This document shows positions 1 through 8,595 of a DNA stretch of 47,856 nt, one piece after another. Both the position numbers and the translations under genes were made by a program. Each line of letters starts with the position of its first letter. The stretch's first letter is position 1. The stretch is from an uncultured Erysipelotrichaceae bacterium (GTDB taxonomy: Bacteria > Bacillota_I > Bacilli_A > Erysipelotrichales > Coprobacillaceae), in the NCBI GenBank assembly GCA_900538465.1, contig UPXV01000022.1, positions 1 through 47,856 of the forward strand, given 5' to 3'. Under the pieces are notes generated by a model that saw only the letters and a program-made list of their open reading frames with translations, was not told the origin of the DNA and searched no databases.

Positions 1-41
1 GACACCCCTCGGAATTGTAGACCGAAGGGTTGACCCCACAC
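1..41. other. GC-rich hairpin-forming edge sequence, origin unknown
   Basis: The first 41 bases are clearly richer in G and C than the flanking DNA. Positions 5-12 can pair with 22-29 (7 of 8 pairs, 9-base loop). This could be a terminator for the gene ending at 65, or the end of a repeat or insertion element cut by the window edge. No coding signal is seen in it. Confidence 0.35.
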
Positions 42-64
42 TAATTTAAATTTCTGTTAATATG

Positions 65-1180
65 CTAATGCATATTTTTTTCATTGTTTTCATAAATAAT
101 CCCCCTCATAAAATCAACAACTCTTTTTGTACTTAAACCATCTTGTTTGTCAAAAAAGATATCTTTAAGTTTTTGATAATCTTGATTTGTTGTCTTTTCA
201 CATATAATTGAATTCGCAACTTCATCTTCGTGAAAACATACAGGACACCCTAAGTCGTGTAAATTCACAAACACGCCTAAATCTTGACTATACTCTTGTA
301 AATCTGGTACAAAAAACAATAAAGGCTTCTTTAATATCATATAATCAAAAACAACTGAAGAATAATCTGATATTAAATAATCACTAATACTAAACAAAAC
401 ATGTGTATCTTCATGATTCATATTTATAATTCTAGAATCATTTTCTAAATGATAATCTCCCATTAAAGGATGGAATTTATATAATATAACATAATCATCA
501 TCTAATTGATTTAAAATTCTTTTGGCATCAAATGGAATCGCTTCAAAGCCTTTATAAATATTTCCTCGAAAAGTTGGTGCATATAAAATAATTTTCTTTC
601 CAAGCAAATGTGGATATTTGTTATAAAGATAATCTTGACTCTTTTTTAACCATTCTTCATCAAACAGTTCATCTGTTCTTGGCATTCCAATTGGTAAAAC
701 ATGTTCAGGTAAAACACTAAATGCTTCACTATAGGGTTTTTGCCAATAAGATGAAGTAGCTAAAACATAATCATAATTTGCAATTGGATATTGTCTTTTA
801 ATAACATTCCCAAATTTCTTTATAGCTCCACAAGCATGCCATACTTGAAGAACTGTAACACCTTCTCTTTTAAAATGAGAAACAACATAATTGTTATCAT
901 GTAATATAACAATTTTTGATGTATGAATAAAATACAATTGTTTCATACAATTTAAAAAATATAAAAATTGTCCCCATAAATCTTTATGATATTGGATTAA
1001 ACATAAACGAATATCCCATTCCTGATGATTGAGTTCATCATAAATAAGCTTGAAATCTGAAGTCAATTCATTTGTTTCCAATGATATAAAGGTGACTCTA
1101 TGGGGTTTTATTTTTATAAATGAAATAAACCATGATTCAATTGTTAAAATAAAATTTAATATTAATTTTTGAATTCCCAT
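65..1180 (-). CDS. CDP-glycerol glycerophosphotransferase family protein (TagB/TagF-like)
   Basis: A 371-residue peripheral membrane enzyme of the Glyphos_transf family. The family transfers glycerol-phosphate (sometimes ribitol-phosphate) from a CDP donor onto a lipid-linked teichoic acid precursor at the inner face of the membrane. Family motifs are in order: the first catalytic His in VWHACG (H115), APTFRG near 201, the second His in KFHP (H237) and SDYSSVVFDY near 271. A hydrophobic, basic N-terminus (residues 5-25) suits membrane association. At 371 residues it is closer in size to a TagB-like primase than to a long TagF, but the exact role cannot be assigned. The ATG at 1180 has AGGAG 7 bases upstream. 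A terminator for the previous operon (1237-1262) separates it from the gene upstream, so it is probably transcribed alone; a weak TTTATA/TAAAAT pair lies in the gap. Confidence 0.9.
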   Translation of the reverse strand: MGIQKLILNFILTIESWFISFIKIKPHRVTFISLETNELTSDFKLIYDELNHQEWDIRLCLIQYHKDLWGQFLYFLNCMKQLYFIHTSKIVILHDNNYVVSHFKREGVTVLQVWHACGAIKKFGNVIKRQYPIANYDYVLATSSYWQKPYSEAFSVLPEHVLPIGMPRTDELFDEEWLKKSQDYLYNKYPHLLGKKIILYAPTFRGNIYKGFEAIPFDAKRILNQLDDDYVILYKFHPLMGDYHLENDSRIINMNHEDTHVLFSISDYLISDYSSVVFDYMILKKPLLFFVPDLQEYSQDLGVFVNLHDLGCPVCFHEDEVANSIICEKTTNQDYQKLKDIFFDKQDGLSTKRVVDFMRGIIYENNEKNMH

Positions 1181-1236
1181 AACTTACTCCTTGATACTCT
1201 TCCTATTTTAACACTTTTCAACATTTTTATAAACAC

Positions 1237-1262
1237 AAAAATCCTATTATTGCTAATAGGAT
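1237..1262 (-). terminator. Intrinsic terminator of the deoxysugar/teichoic acid operon
   Basis: A 9-bp perfect stem (ATCCTATTA, 1241-1249, with 1254-1262) and a 4-base loop, followed on the minus strand by a T run. It begins 4 bases after the stop codon of the 1266-2462 gene. Confidence 0.85.
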
Positions 1263-1265
1263 CCA

Positions 1266-2462
1266 TTAAACATTCTTAAAAACAATATCAATAACCTTTT
1301 GAGCACAGTTTCCAGTTTGCTCAGAATTAAAACGATCATTAAAAGTTTCTAAATAAGAATAATCATATACATCATTTTTAACATCTTTTAACATTGCTGA
1401 TTCATCTTCATAAATTTTTCCAGGTAATTCTTTATAGATATCTAAATAGAATCCTCTTAACTCACCTTTATATTCTTCTAAATCATACATATAAAAATAA
1501 ATTGGTCTATTAAGTACTGCATAATCAAAGAATACACTTGAATAATCCGTAATCAAAATATCACTTAGTACATATAATTCATTAATCTCAGCTTCTGCAC
1601 TTATTGAATATAAGAATCCATCCAAAGAATGATCATTTTCATAGTTATTAATAATAAGGTAATGAGGTTTAAAAACAATAATATAATCATCCCCTAATAT
1701 TTCTTTCCACTTATGAAAATCTGCTTGCAATTCAAATGTATACCCTGCTGCCACATAAGAATTGTCTCTCCAAGTTGGAGCATAAAGAACAATTTTTTTA
1801 TCTAGTGGGAGATGGAATTTCTTTTTTAAGAGTTTCACTTCTTCAACAGTTGCATTTGTTATAAAATCATTTCTTGGATAACCTGTTTCAATTAAACGTT
1901 CACGATTAATGCCAAAAGAAGTTTGAAAAACTTCTGTACAAAACTTATTTGGTGAAATCATATAATTATATCTTGCAACATCAATATCATATGAATTACA
2001 CATTTGTTCAAAAGAAACACCAGAGCGATAGAAAGTCGCATCTTCTGGTGCAATAATATCATGTCCTAAACGCTTTAAAGGTGTTCCATGCCAAGTTTGC
2101 AAATATATCTGTTTTGGTTTTTTACAAATATAAGTTGGCATCTTACAATTGATGATCCAATATTTAGCTTTTGACATATAATAGAAATAAGGGAAACTAA
2201 AATATTCTTTAATTTCAGCTCCAGGTATTTGGATATTCTTTTCTTTATGATTTTTAATAAACCATATAAATCGATAATCTTTAAAACGTGGATCTTTTCT
2301 CATTTGTTCATATATAGCTCTTGGATTATCTGAATATCCTCTTCCATGAAAAGAAATAAAGATAACTATTTTTTCATCAATTGAAACAAAATTATGAGTT
2401 AATTTATATGTAATTCTAATAATTTTTCCAGCTATTTTTTTTATAAAACGTAAAATATTCAT
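1266..2462 (-). CDS. CDP-glycerol glycerophosphotransferase family protein (TagF-like)
   Basis: A 398-residue Glyphos_transf enzyme, last gene of the nine-gene operon that starts with rmlA. It shows the family motifs TWHGTPLKRLG (H125), YPRNDF, APTWRD, FKPHY and ITDYSSVFFDY. These are closer to the TagF/TarF-type sequence than those of the neighbour at 65-1180. By family it adds glycerol-phosphate, or a related polyol phosphate, to a lipid-linked acceptor in the cytoplasm. I chose the ATG at 2462 because GGAGTG lies 6 bases upstream; an in-frame ATG six codons earlier has no such site. Its place after the YfhO-like gene ties it to the same glycopolymer. It could equally act on a short linker or a side branch. 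Confidence 0.88.
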   Translation of the reverse strand: MNILRFIKKIAGKIIRITYKLTHNFVSIDEKIVIFISFHGRGYSDNPRAIYEQMRKDPRFKDYRFIWFIKNHKEKNIQIPGAEIKEYFSFPYFYYMSKAKYWIINCKMPTYICKKPKQIYLQTWHGTPLKRLGHDIIAPEDATFYRSGVSFEQMCNSYDIDVARYNYMISPNKFCTEVFQTSFGINRERLIETGYPRNDFITNATVEEVKLLKKKFHLPLDKKIVLYAPTWRDNSYVAAGYTFELQADFHKWKEILGDDYIIVFKPHYLIINNYENDHSLDGFLYSISAEAEINELYVLSDILITDYSSVFFDYAVLNRPIYFYMYDLEEYKGELRGFYLDIYKELPGKIYEDESAMLKDVKNDVYDYSYLETFNDRFNSEQTGNCAQKVIDIVFKNV

Positions 2463-2516
2463 ATTGTTCACTCCAATCATTCATAATATTACCATTTTGT
2501 TTCTAAAAGAGCAAGT

Positions 2517-5297
2517 TCAATTCATAGGCTTCTTTTTCTTTTCATATAATACGATACCAATAAAACAAACAATTCCAAATATTGAGACTATAGTTCCTAT
2601 TTTTAAACCAGGCGTTGAATACTTTAAAATAATTTTATGTTCTCCTTTTTCCAAAGGAAGAGCCATATACATAATATTTCCTCTTAAAATATCAGTTTCT
2701 TGCCCATCTATATATGCTTTCCATCCTTGAGTATAAGGAATAGAAATATTTAAAAATTGATTTCCATATGAATTAATAGTTCCTTCAACATAATTATCTT
2801 TTATTACAATATTCTCTAACTTATTATTTTTTAATTGAGTTTTATTTTTGTCTAAATTTTGATAAGATAAACCTTCAATTTGAAGATTATCAAAATGATA
2901 TACACCTACTTGGGAGAAACTAATTTCTATTTGCCCTTGCTCATTGACACCATAGACATTTACAGAAAAATCATTCATATTTGTATTATAATAAATATCT
3001 TTTTCATTTCTTATAATTAATTCTTTTGAAATCTTTCCATTTAAAGTCATAACTGATGATGACTTTGGTGTCCAAAATTTATAGTAAGTCTTATCTTTTA
3101 ATGACATTTTACGTTTGTAAGATTGAGAATAAAATTTATTTGGTTTAATAGATCGAAATGATAAATTTTCAAAAGTTACAAATAAATTATTATACTTTTG
3201 TTTTGTTTTTACCTTTAAGCATATTTTAGCATTTTTCTTTTTGACTGTTATTTTTCCATTTTGATAAGATATATTTTTATCAGGTATAATTCTATAATCA
3301 ATAAAGTTATTCTCTGTTTCAAATTTTTTATTTGTTTTTTCTTTTTCTAAAACAAGATAGTTTTGTAACGCAAGATGTTTATTAGCAAGACTCAACTGAT
3401 TAAATTCAACTCTAGATAAAACATTCTTATATGTATATCCTAAAGGTAAGACATTCATATTTTCATATATATTAACATGTTCTAAATTTTCTTGAGAAGA
3501 TTGAATTAGTTGATATCCTGTTTCAGGAATAAGATTCTTTTTTTCATCTGAAACAGCAATATATTTTATGCATGCTAAATTCTCTAATATTTCCCTATTG
3601 TCTAAATGTGATAAATATAAAACAGAGCCATCTCCAATATTCATTGTTTGATAAAAATCTTGCGAATAAGGATTAGAAAGACTAAAAAAGTAATTTGGGG
3701 ATCCTATACCATAATTCAATCCAGAGTTAAAAAACGCTTTTAATCCCTGATCATAATTTTCAAATCTATAAAAACCATTATCATTTAATTGTGAGATTGC
3801 TTTTGCACCACTTTCTTTTAGAACAGATGTACTATTTTTATAATCTAAAAATTCATGAGGATAATTTCTATATTCCTCACTATTAATAAAATAAGCATTA
3901 CTTATGATTCCACAAATAACAAAAAAACTTATACTTATAAAATGAAATATTTTTTTATTTTTGATCTTCTTAAATAAATTTACAATTATCAAATAAACAG
4001 TCATTAAAATGATAATAACCAAAGAGATAAAACTGTATTCAATTCTTGTTCCTAAAATTAGAAAACAATACAGAACATAACATATAATTACAAAAAACAA
4101 CAAAGCTAATTTTTTACCTGTTATACTAAATAAACTCTCATATGTATCTACAAATATATATGCAAGAAGCAATGAAAAAACAAAAATCCAACGATTTGAT
4201 GAAAAAGAAAAACCATTCATTAATAAACCGCCTAAAGGCGTTAATAATAAGAACAAACATATTGTAAAAATAATTTTAATTCCTATTTTTTCTTTCCATT
4301 TACTTATAAATAAAGTGATTAGTGAAAAGATAACGATTGGAGAATAGACCAAAAAAGTCCAATCTCCTCCTGGAAATTGATAGGAAAACATCCCCGCAAA
4401 GAAAAGTTCATAGTAAGATAATGGATAGAATATTGAAAAAGAACTTGAAGCTCCAGCGCGTCCATCACTTAAAAATCTTAAAATAACAGGAACAAATATG
4501 AATGATCCTATCATTATTCCCACTATAGAAAAAACTAAGAACTTAAAAAAATATAATCCTATATTCCTCAAATAATTTTCATTAAATAACTGAAAAAATC
4601 TGACAACAGCATAAATAATAACAGCTATACACATTATATAAAAATACTGAAAACTTCCTATAATTGCAATAGCAATAGTTAAAATATATAAATACGGCTT
4701 TTCATTATGGAATATTCTTTCGACCCCAATGAGTAAAAGTGGTAAAAATATCATTGGATTTATAAATACAACTTGTCGAGGTAAACTTATAAGAGCGTAT
4801 CCACTGAAAATATATACAAAAGAGCCTAAAAGTGTTATTGAATAACTTTTTTTCATTCTCATGCAATAACAAGAAAAAACAATTCCAGCTAAATATAATC
4901 TTAAGAACCCCATTATATGATAAAATTCTCTTATAAATTGTTCAGGAATGAAGACAGAAAACCAGTTAAAAATATCTCCAATTGTCATAATACTCATTGT
5001 TGTTATAGTATCAGCCCCATATCCTAGTCCAAAATTCCATTGTGGTATGACAAATGTATGATTTATAAAAACATTTTCAACTATTTCTTTCAAGTAATTA
5101 CTAAAATAAATTAAACAATTGTAGTTTTGAGTTAACCCATCTTTTGCCCCACCAATCCAAAAAAAAGATTTTCCAGTAACATAAAAATAACCAAAACAAG
5201 CAAAAGAAAGCAGTAAAAAGGAAATGCTAAAAAAAAGAAAATATAACTTTCTTTTTTTTATTTCACTATATTTATTCCAATTCTTTAATAGACTCAT
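2517..5297 (-). CDS. YfhO-family polytopic membrane protein (predicted GT-C glycosyltransferase)
   Basis: A 926-residue integral membrane protein. About a dozen hydrophobic segments fill residues 20-470, a long beta-rich extracytoplasmic region follows (about 480-890), and one last membrane helix ends in a lysine-rich tail. This is the YfhO layout. In Bacillus subtilis and Listeria, YfhO proteins act after CsbB and GtcA type proteins to move a sugar from undecaprenyl phosphate onto lipoteichoic acid outside the cell. Here it directly follows a GT2 enzyme and a GtrA protein, which matches that three-part system. The start is set at ATG 5297, which follows a GGGGTG Shine-Dalgarno and sits 4 bases after the upstream stop; an upstream ATG at 5330 would overlap that gene. 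Substrate and acceptor are inferred. Confidence 0.85.
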   Translation of the reverse strand: MSLLKNWNKYSEIKKRKLYFLFFSISFLLLSFACFGYFYVTGKSFFWIGGAKDGLTQNYNCLIYFSNYLKEIVENVFINHTFVIPQWNFGLGYGADTITTMSIMTIGDIFNWFSVFIPEQFIREFYHIMGFLRLYLAGIVFSCYCMRMKKSYSITLLGSFVYIFSGYALISLPRQVVFINPMIFLPLLLIGVERIFHNEKPYLYILTIAIAIIGSFQYFYIMCIAVIIYAVVRFFQLFNENYLRNIGLYFFKFLVFSIVGIMIGSFIFVPVILRFLSDGRAGASSSFSIFYPLSYYELFFAGMFSYQFPGGDWTFLVYSPIVIFSLITLFISKWKEKIGIKIIFTICLFLLLTPLGGLLMNGFSFSSNRWIFVFSLLLAYIFVDTYESLFSITGKKLALLFFVIICYVLYCFLILGTRIEYSFISLVIIILMTVYLIIVNLFKKIKNKKIFHFISISFFVICGIISNAYFINSEEYRNYPHEFLDYKNSTSVLKESGAKAISQLNDNGFYRFENYDQGLKAFFNSGLNYGIGSPNYFFSLSNPYSQDFYQTMNIGDGSVLYLSHLDNREILENLACIKYIAVSDEKKNLIPETGYQLIQSSQENLEHVNIYENMNVLPLGYTYKNVLSRVEFNQLSLANKHLALQNYLVLEKEKTNKKFETENNFIDYRIIPDKNISYQNGKITVKKKNAKICLKVKTKQKYNNLFVTFENLSFRSIKPNKFYSQSYKRKMSLKDKTYYKFWTPKSSSVMTLNGKISKELIIRNEKDIYYNTNMNDFSVNVYGVNEQGQIEISFSQVGVYHFDNLQIEGLSYQNLDKNKTQLKNNKLENIVIKDNYVEGTINSYGNQFLNISIPYTQGWKAYIDGQETDILRGNIMYMALPLEKGEHKIILKYSTPGLKIGTIVSIFGIVCFIGIVLYEKKKKPMN

Positions 5298-5301
5298 AAA
5301 A

Positions 5302-6246
5302 TCACCCCAATTTGTTTTCATTATTTGCATTAATTTTTTCTCTTATAACATACTGTGGGGAATTGTTCATACTAATATATATTCTTCCAATGTATTCTCC
5401 TAGCATTCCAATAAGAATCATAATCATCCCCCCTACAAAGAGAATAACTGACATCGTTGACGCATATCCAGCTGCCATTTCTGGATGTAATAGTTTACTA
5501 ATAATGAGATATATAATAAACATAAAAGAAATACACGCAGTCACTATGCCTAAAAGTGTAGCAATTCTTAAAGGTACAACTGAAAAAGCTGTAAAACCAT
5601 TCATCCATAAAGATAATAATTTTTTAAAGGTGTATCCTGATTTTCCATCTTCTCTTTCTCTATGGTGTATAGGAGTATTGGCAATATTACGAGTTGTCCT
5701 AGACACTAATCCCCAAATATAAGGATATGGGTTTTGATATTTAATAAGCTCATCACAAATAAATTTACGCATAATAAAATAACTTGTAAAATGTACCCCT
5801 TTTGGTTTGCCAATTAATTTTTCAGTCATTAAATTATTAAGCCAAGTCCCAAATTTTCTAAATAAGTTATCCTTTCGCTCAGGATAATAGGCATAGACAA
5901 CATCATATCCTTCTTCAAGTTTATTAATTAAATTTGTCACTTCACCAATTGGTGTTTGTCCATCATCATCAAGTGTAACTACATAATCCCCTTGAGCAAT
6001 TCTATATCCCGCCATTAACGCCGCATGTTGACCAAAATTTTTCGCAAAAGATATTCCTTTTACAAAAGAATACTTTTCTGTCAATTCACAAATTTTGGTC
6101 CAAACATAATCTGGTGAGGAATCATTAATAGTAATAATTTCATAATTATATGCTTGATTTTGCATAATCTTTATAATATCTTCCACAACCATTTCAATTG
6201 TATTTTCTGATCCATAACACGGTATCACATATGAAATCTTTTTCAT
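5302..6246 (-). CDS. GT2 polyprenyl-phosphate sugar transferase (GtrB/CsbB/DPM1-like)
   Basis: A 314-residue GT-A glycosyltransferase with a cytoplasmic catalytic domain (residues 1 to about 225) and two C-terminal membrane helices (about 228-250 and 262-290). The N-terminus YVIPCYGSE, the metal-binding TLDDDGQTP (about 98-106) and the REREDGKSGYTF loop are typical of dolichyl/undecaprenyl-phosphate glycosyltransferases. Such enzymes load one sugar from a nucleotide donor onto undecaprenyl phosphate. The GtrA-type flippase gene is immediately upstream and the YfhO-like gene immediately downstream. Since the operon makes its own nucleotide deoxysugar, that sugar is the likely donor (inference). 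The ribosome binding region contains an unbroken run of eight G on the coding strand (6256-6263), about 9 bases before the ATG. Confidence 0.9.
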   Translation of the reverse strand: MKKISYVIPCYGSENTIEMVVEDIIKIMQNQAYNYEIITINDSSPDYVWTKICELTEKYSFVKGISFAKNFGQHAALMAGYRIAQGDYVVTLDDDGQTPIGEVTNLINKLEEGYDVVYAYYPERKDNLFRKFGTWLNNLMTEKLIGKPKGVHFTSYFIMRKFICDELIKYQNPYPYIWGLVSRTTRNIANTPIHHREREDGKSGYTFKKLLSLWMNGFTAFSVVPLRIATLLGIVTACISFMFIIYLIISKLLHPEMAAGYASTMSVILFVGGMIMILIGMLGEYIGRIYISMNNSPQYVIREKINANNENKLG

Positions 6247-6255
6247 TGTCTTTTT

Positions 6256-6263
6256 CCCCCCCC
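6256..6263 (-). repeat. G8 homopolymer in the Shine-Dalgarno of the GT2 gene
   Basis: Eight consecutive C on plus (G on the coding strand) lie between the GtrA stop (6265) and the GT2 ATG (6246). The tract is itself the only purine-rich SD candidate for this gene. Homopolymers of this kind are prone to slippage, which here would alter SD length and spacing but not the reading frame. Confidence 0.8.
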
Positions 6264-6264
6264 A

Positions 6265-6651
6265 CTATTTTTCTTTTTCATTAAATACCCACAGCTTATT
6301 AAAAATAAAATTATATGGAGTTGTTACACATAGTGTTAATAAAGGTGCAATATTCACAGATAAATTTAATATATCAACCCAAATATACATACACAACATA
6401 TTAAGTAAATATGAACTTCCATAGACAACATAGTATTTGACGACAGACTCTTTGACCTTTTTTTCACTCTTAAAAACCCAAATATGATTTAAAATATATC
6501 CACCAACAGAACTTACAAGATAAGCAATTGTTGTTGCCAAAAGGTAATTCATATTAAAATATACAAAAATCCAATATAAAATTGTATATACAGCCACATT
6601 AGTAACACCCACAATGCCAAATTTCATAAATTGTTGTATTAATTGTTTCAT
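6265..6651 (-). CDS. GtrA-family membrane protein (putative polyprenyl-phosphate-sugar flippase)
   Basis: A 128-residue protein with four hydrophobic segments (about 10-30, 36-56, 74-92 and 98-120), the GtrA/GtcA/PF04138 layout. FGIVGVTNVAVYT near the start and YNFIFNKLWVF near the end are characteristic. GtrA proteins are thought to flip undecaprenyl-phosphate-linked sugars to the outer leaflet, and GtcA does so for teichoic acid decoration in Listeria and Bacillus. The gene starts within the rmlB stop codon (TAATG, one base shared) and is followed after 18 bases by the matching GT2 transferase, so the two are translationally and functionally linked. Confidence 0.92.
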   Translation of the reverse strand: MKQLIQQFMKFGIVGVTNVAVYTILYWIFVYFNMNYLLATTIAYLVSSVGGYILNHIWVFKSEKKVKESVVKYYVVYGSSYLLNMLCMYIWVDILNLSVNIAPLLTLCVTTPYNFIFNKLWVFNEKEK

Positions 6652-7673
6652 TATAATCGCTTCCCATACATGTTTTTAAAATAATTTTGATATTCTCCTG
6701 AAAGAATATTTTGCCACCATTCTTTGTTATCTAAATACCACTCTATTGTTTGTTGAATTCCTGTATCAAAATTATATTTTGGTTTCCATCCAAGTTCAGT
6801 TTCTAACTTATGTGGATCAATAGCATATCTTCTATCATGACCTTTTCTATCTTCAACAAATTTAATTAGTGATTCTGGTTTATTTAAGGCTTTTAAAATT
6901 GTTTGAACGACTTCTAAGTTTGTTCGTTCATTATGTCCACCTACATTATAAACTTCTCCAACTTTACCTTTTCTTACAATCAAATCAATAGCTACACAAT
7001 GATCATAAACATGTAACCAATCTCTCACATTTTCCCCGGTTCCATAAACTGGTAAGGATTCATCAGCTAACGCTCTTGAAATCATTAATGGGATTAATTT
7101 TTCTGGAAAATGATATGGCCCATAGTTGTTTGAACATCTTGAAATTGTAACTGGCAATCCATATGTTCTATAGTATGCCAATACAAATAAATCTGCTGAT
7201 GCTTTTGATGAACTATATGGACTAGATGTATGTAATGGTGTTGTTTCTGTGAAGAACATATCTGGTCTATCCAATGGTAAATCACCATAGACCTCATCAG
7301 TTGAGACTTGATGATACCTCTTAATTCCATATTTGTTACATGCATCTAATAATGTAGTTGTCCCCATAACATTTGTTCTAACAAAACTTTCAGGATCTTC
7401 AATGCTTCTATCCACATGAGATTCAGCCGCAAAATTAACAACAATATCAAATTTTTCTTTTTCAAACAGATCAAAGATAAACTTTCTATCCGCAATATCA
7501 CCTTTGATAAATTTATAATTTGGTTTTCCCTCTACTGGTTTACACGTTTCTAAGTTACCAGCATATGTTAGTAAATCCAAATTCACAATCATATCTCTAG
7601 GATATTTATTTACCATATAGTGAACAAAGTTTCCACCAATAAATCCTGCTCCACCAGTTACCAAAATCTTCAT
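6651..7673 (-). CDS. rmlB: dTDP-glucose 4,6-dehydratase RmlB
   Basis: A 340-residue extended SDR enzyme converting dTDP-D-glucose to dTDP-4-keto-6-deoxy-D-glucose with tightly bound NAD+. It has the nucleotide-binding GGAGFIGGNFV at residues 7-17, the catalytic motif VSTDEVYGD, the YSSSK motif (YxxxK) and NFAAESHVDRSI, all standard for RmlB and of normal length. It is the second enzyme of the deoxysugar pathway, yet is encoded after the later-acting 2,3-dehydratase and reductases in this operon. RmlC and RmlD are not in the window, so the product appears to be diverted to the 2,3-dehydratase and not to rhamnose. Confidence 0.97.
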   Translation of the reverse strand: MKILVTGGAGFIGGNFVHYMVNKYPRDMIVNLDLLTYAGNLETCKPVEGKPNYKFIKGDIADRKFIFDLFEKEKFDIVVNFAAESHVDRSIEDPESFVRTNVMGTTTLLDACNKYGIKRYHQVSTDEVYGDLPLDRPDMFFTETTPLHTSSPYSSSKASADLFVLAYYRTYGLPVTISRCSNNYGPYHFPEKLIPLMISRALADESLPVYGTGENVRDWLHVYDHCVAIDLIVRKGKVGEVYNVGGHNERTNLEVVQTILKALNKPESLIKFVEDRKGHDRRYAIDPHKLETELGWKPKYNFDTGIQQTIEWYLDNKEWWQNILSGEYQNYFKNMYGKRL

Positions 7674-7674
7674 C

Positions 7675-8586
7675 TTATTTTTCTCCTTTATCTTTTTTTA
7701 TTAGCCATTTTGCTGTTTTCTTAAGTGAATCCTTTATATCACATTGACATTCAAAACCTGTATCTTCATATAATTCCTCAAGATTAACTTTTTTATAATC
7801 AGCAACTGTACGATCACAATAGACACCAAATTGTAACTCAGATTGAGAATGCATTACTTCTTTTAATGCCATTATATTTTCTTTGAAAGTTGCAATTTTA
7901 CGATGTCCAAGATAATATTCTTTAAAATTTGTACCTCTTTCACCAATCGCAATAAGGCCATTCACAGTATCATCTATGTATACCCAATCATTTAGTATAT
8001 CACCATCAACAAGCATAATAGGTTGATTGTGATAAAATTTTCTTATTAATGTATTAACTGCTTTACTAGAATAATCACCTATTCCAAAAGTATTTGCTAA
8101 AAGTGCAGTATTACATTTGATATCACGTTCTTCTAATAAGGTCATCGCCATTTTGGAAGCATACATTTTAGAAAGCCCGTAAAGGTCAGCATTAACTTCT
8201 TTTTGATCTTTAAGCATTTTATAATGAGATATAGAACCACAAAATACAAATTTCTTTATTCCAATTTCTAATAGTTTATCAATCAGTTTTTTTGTCATTA
8301 AAACATTAGAAATTTGCAAATCAAAATCTTTCAAATCTTTTCCACCAAGTTGTCCCGCCCAACCCAAATGATAGACAATATCTAAAGATTCAATAGATAA
8401 ATTATTTAAGGCATCAAAATTCTCACTGCTGACTTTTATTGACTTAAAATTTGAATTTTGAAGAAAAGTTTTCATCCCTTCGTCAAAAACATCAACCCCA
8501 TATATAAAATCACCTTTATCTAATAAAGTTTTCGTAAGACTTCTTCCAATAAATCCAGATGCACCAGTAATTAAAATCTTTTTCAT
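7675..8586 (-). CDS. NAD-dependent epimerase/dehydratase-type SDR, probable dTDP-4-keto-deoxyhexose reductase
   Basis: A 303-residue extended SDR protein. It has the NAD(P)-binding GASGFIGRSL (residues 8-17), a CGSIS segment and the catalytic YGLSK (Y136, K140). No family-specific motif fixes its substrate. Its place between rmlB and the Gfo/Idh gene makes a 4-ketoreductase the natural role, finishing a dTDP-2,6-dideoxyhexose (inference). It lacks the RmlD signature layout. An epimerase role cannot be excluded. Its stop lies 2 bases before the rmlB start, and the rmlB SD is inside its 3' end. Confidence 0.85.
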   Translation of the reverse strand: MKKILITGASGFIGRSLTKTLLDKGDFIYGVDVFDEGMKTFLQNSNFKSIKVSSENFDALNNLSIESLDIVYHLGWAGQLGGKDLKDFDLQISNVLMTKKLIDKLLEIGIKKFVFCGSISHYKMLKDQKEVNADLYGLSKMYASKMAMTLLEERDIKCNTALLANTFGIGDYSSKAVNTLIRKFYHNQPIMLVDGDILNDWVYIDDTVNGLIAIGERGTNFKEYYLGHRKIATFKENIMALKEVMHSQSELQFGVYCDRTVADYKKVNLEELYEDTGFECQCDIKDSLKKTAKWLIKKDKGEK

Positions 8587-8595
8587 ATTTATCCT

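Noticed and set aside
5312..5722. Plus-strand open frame of about 136 codons opposite the GT2 gene
   Set aside because: It is antisense to conserved membrane helices; its hydrophobic look is a mirror of that composition.
7094..7345. Small open frame on minus inside rmlB
   Set aside because: It is in a different frame of a strongly conserved gene, and its composition is that of a shadow frame.
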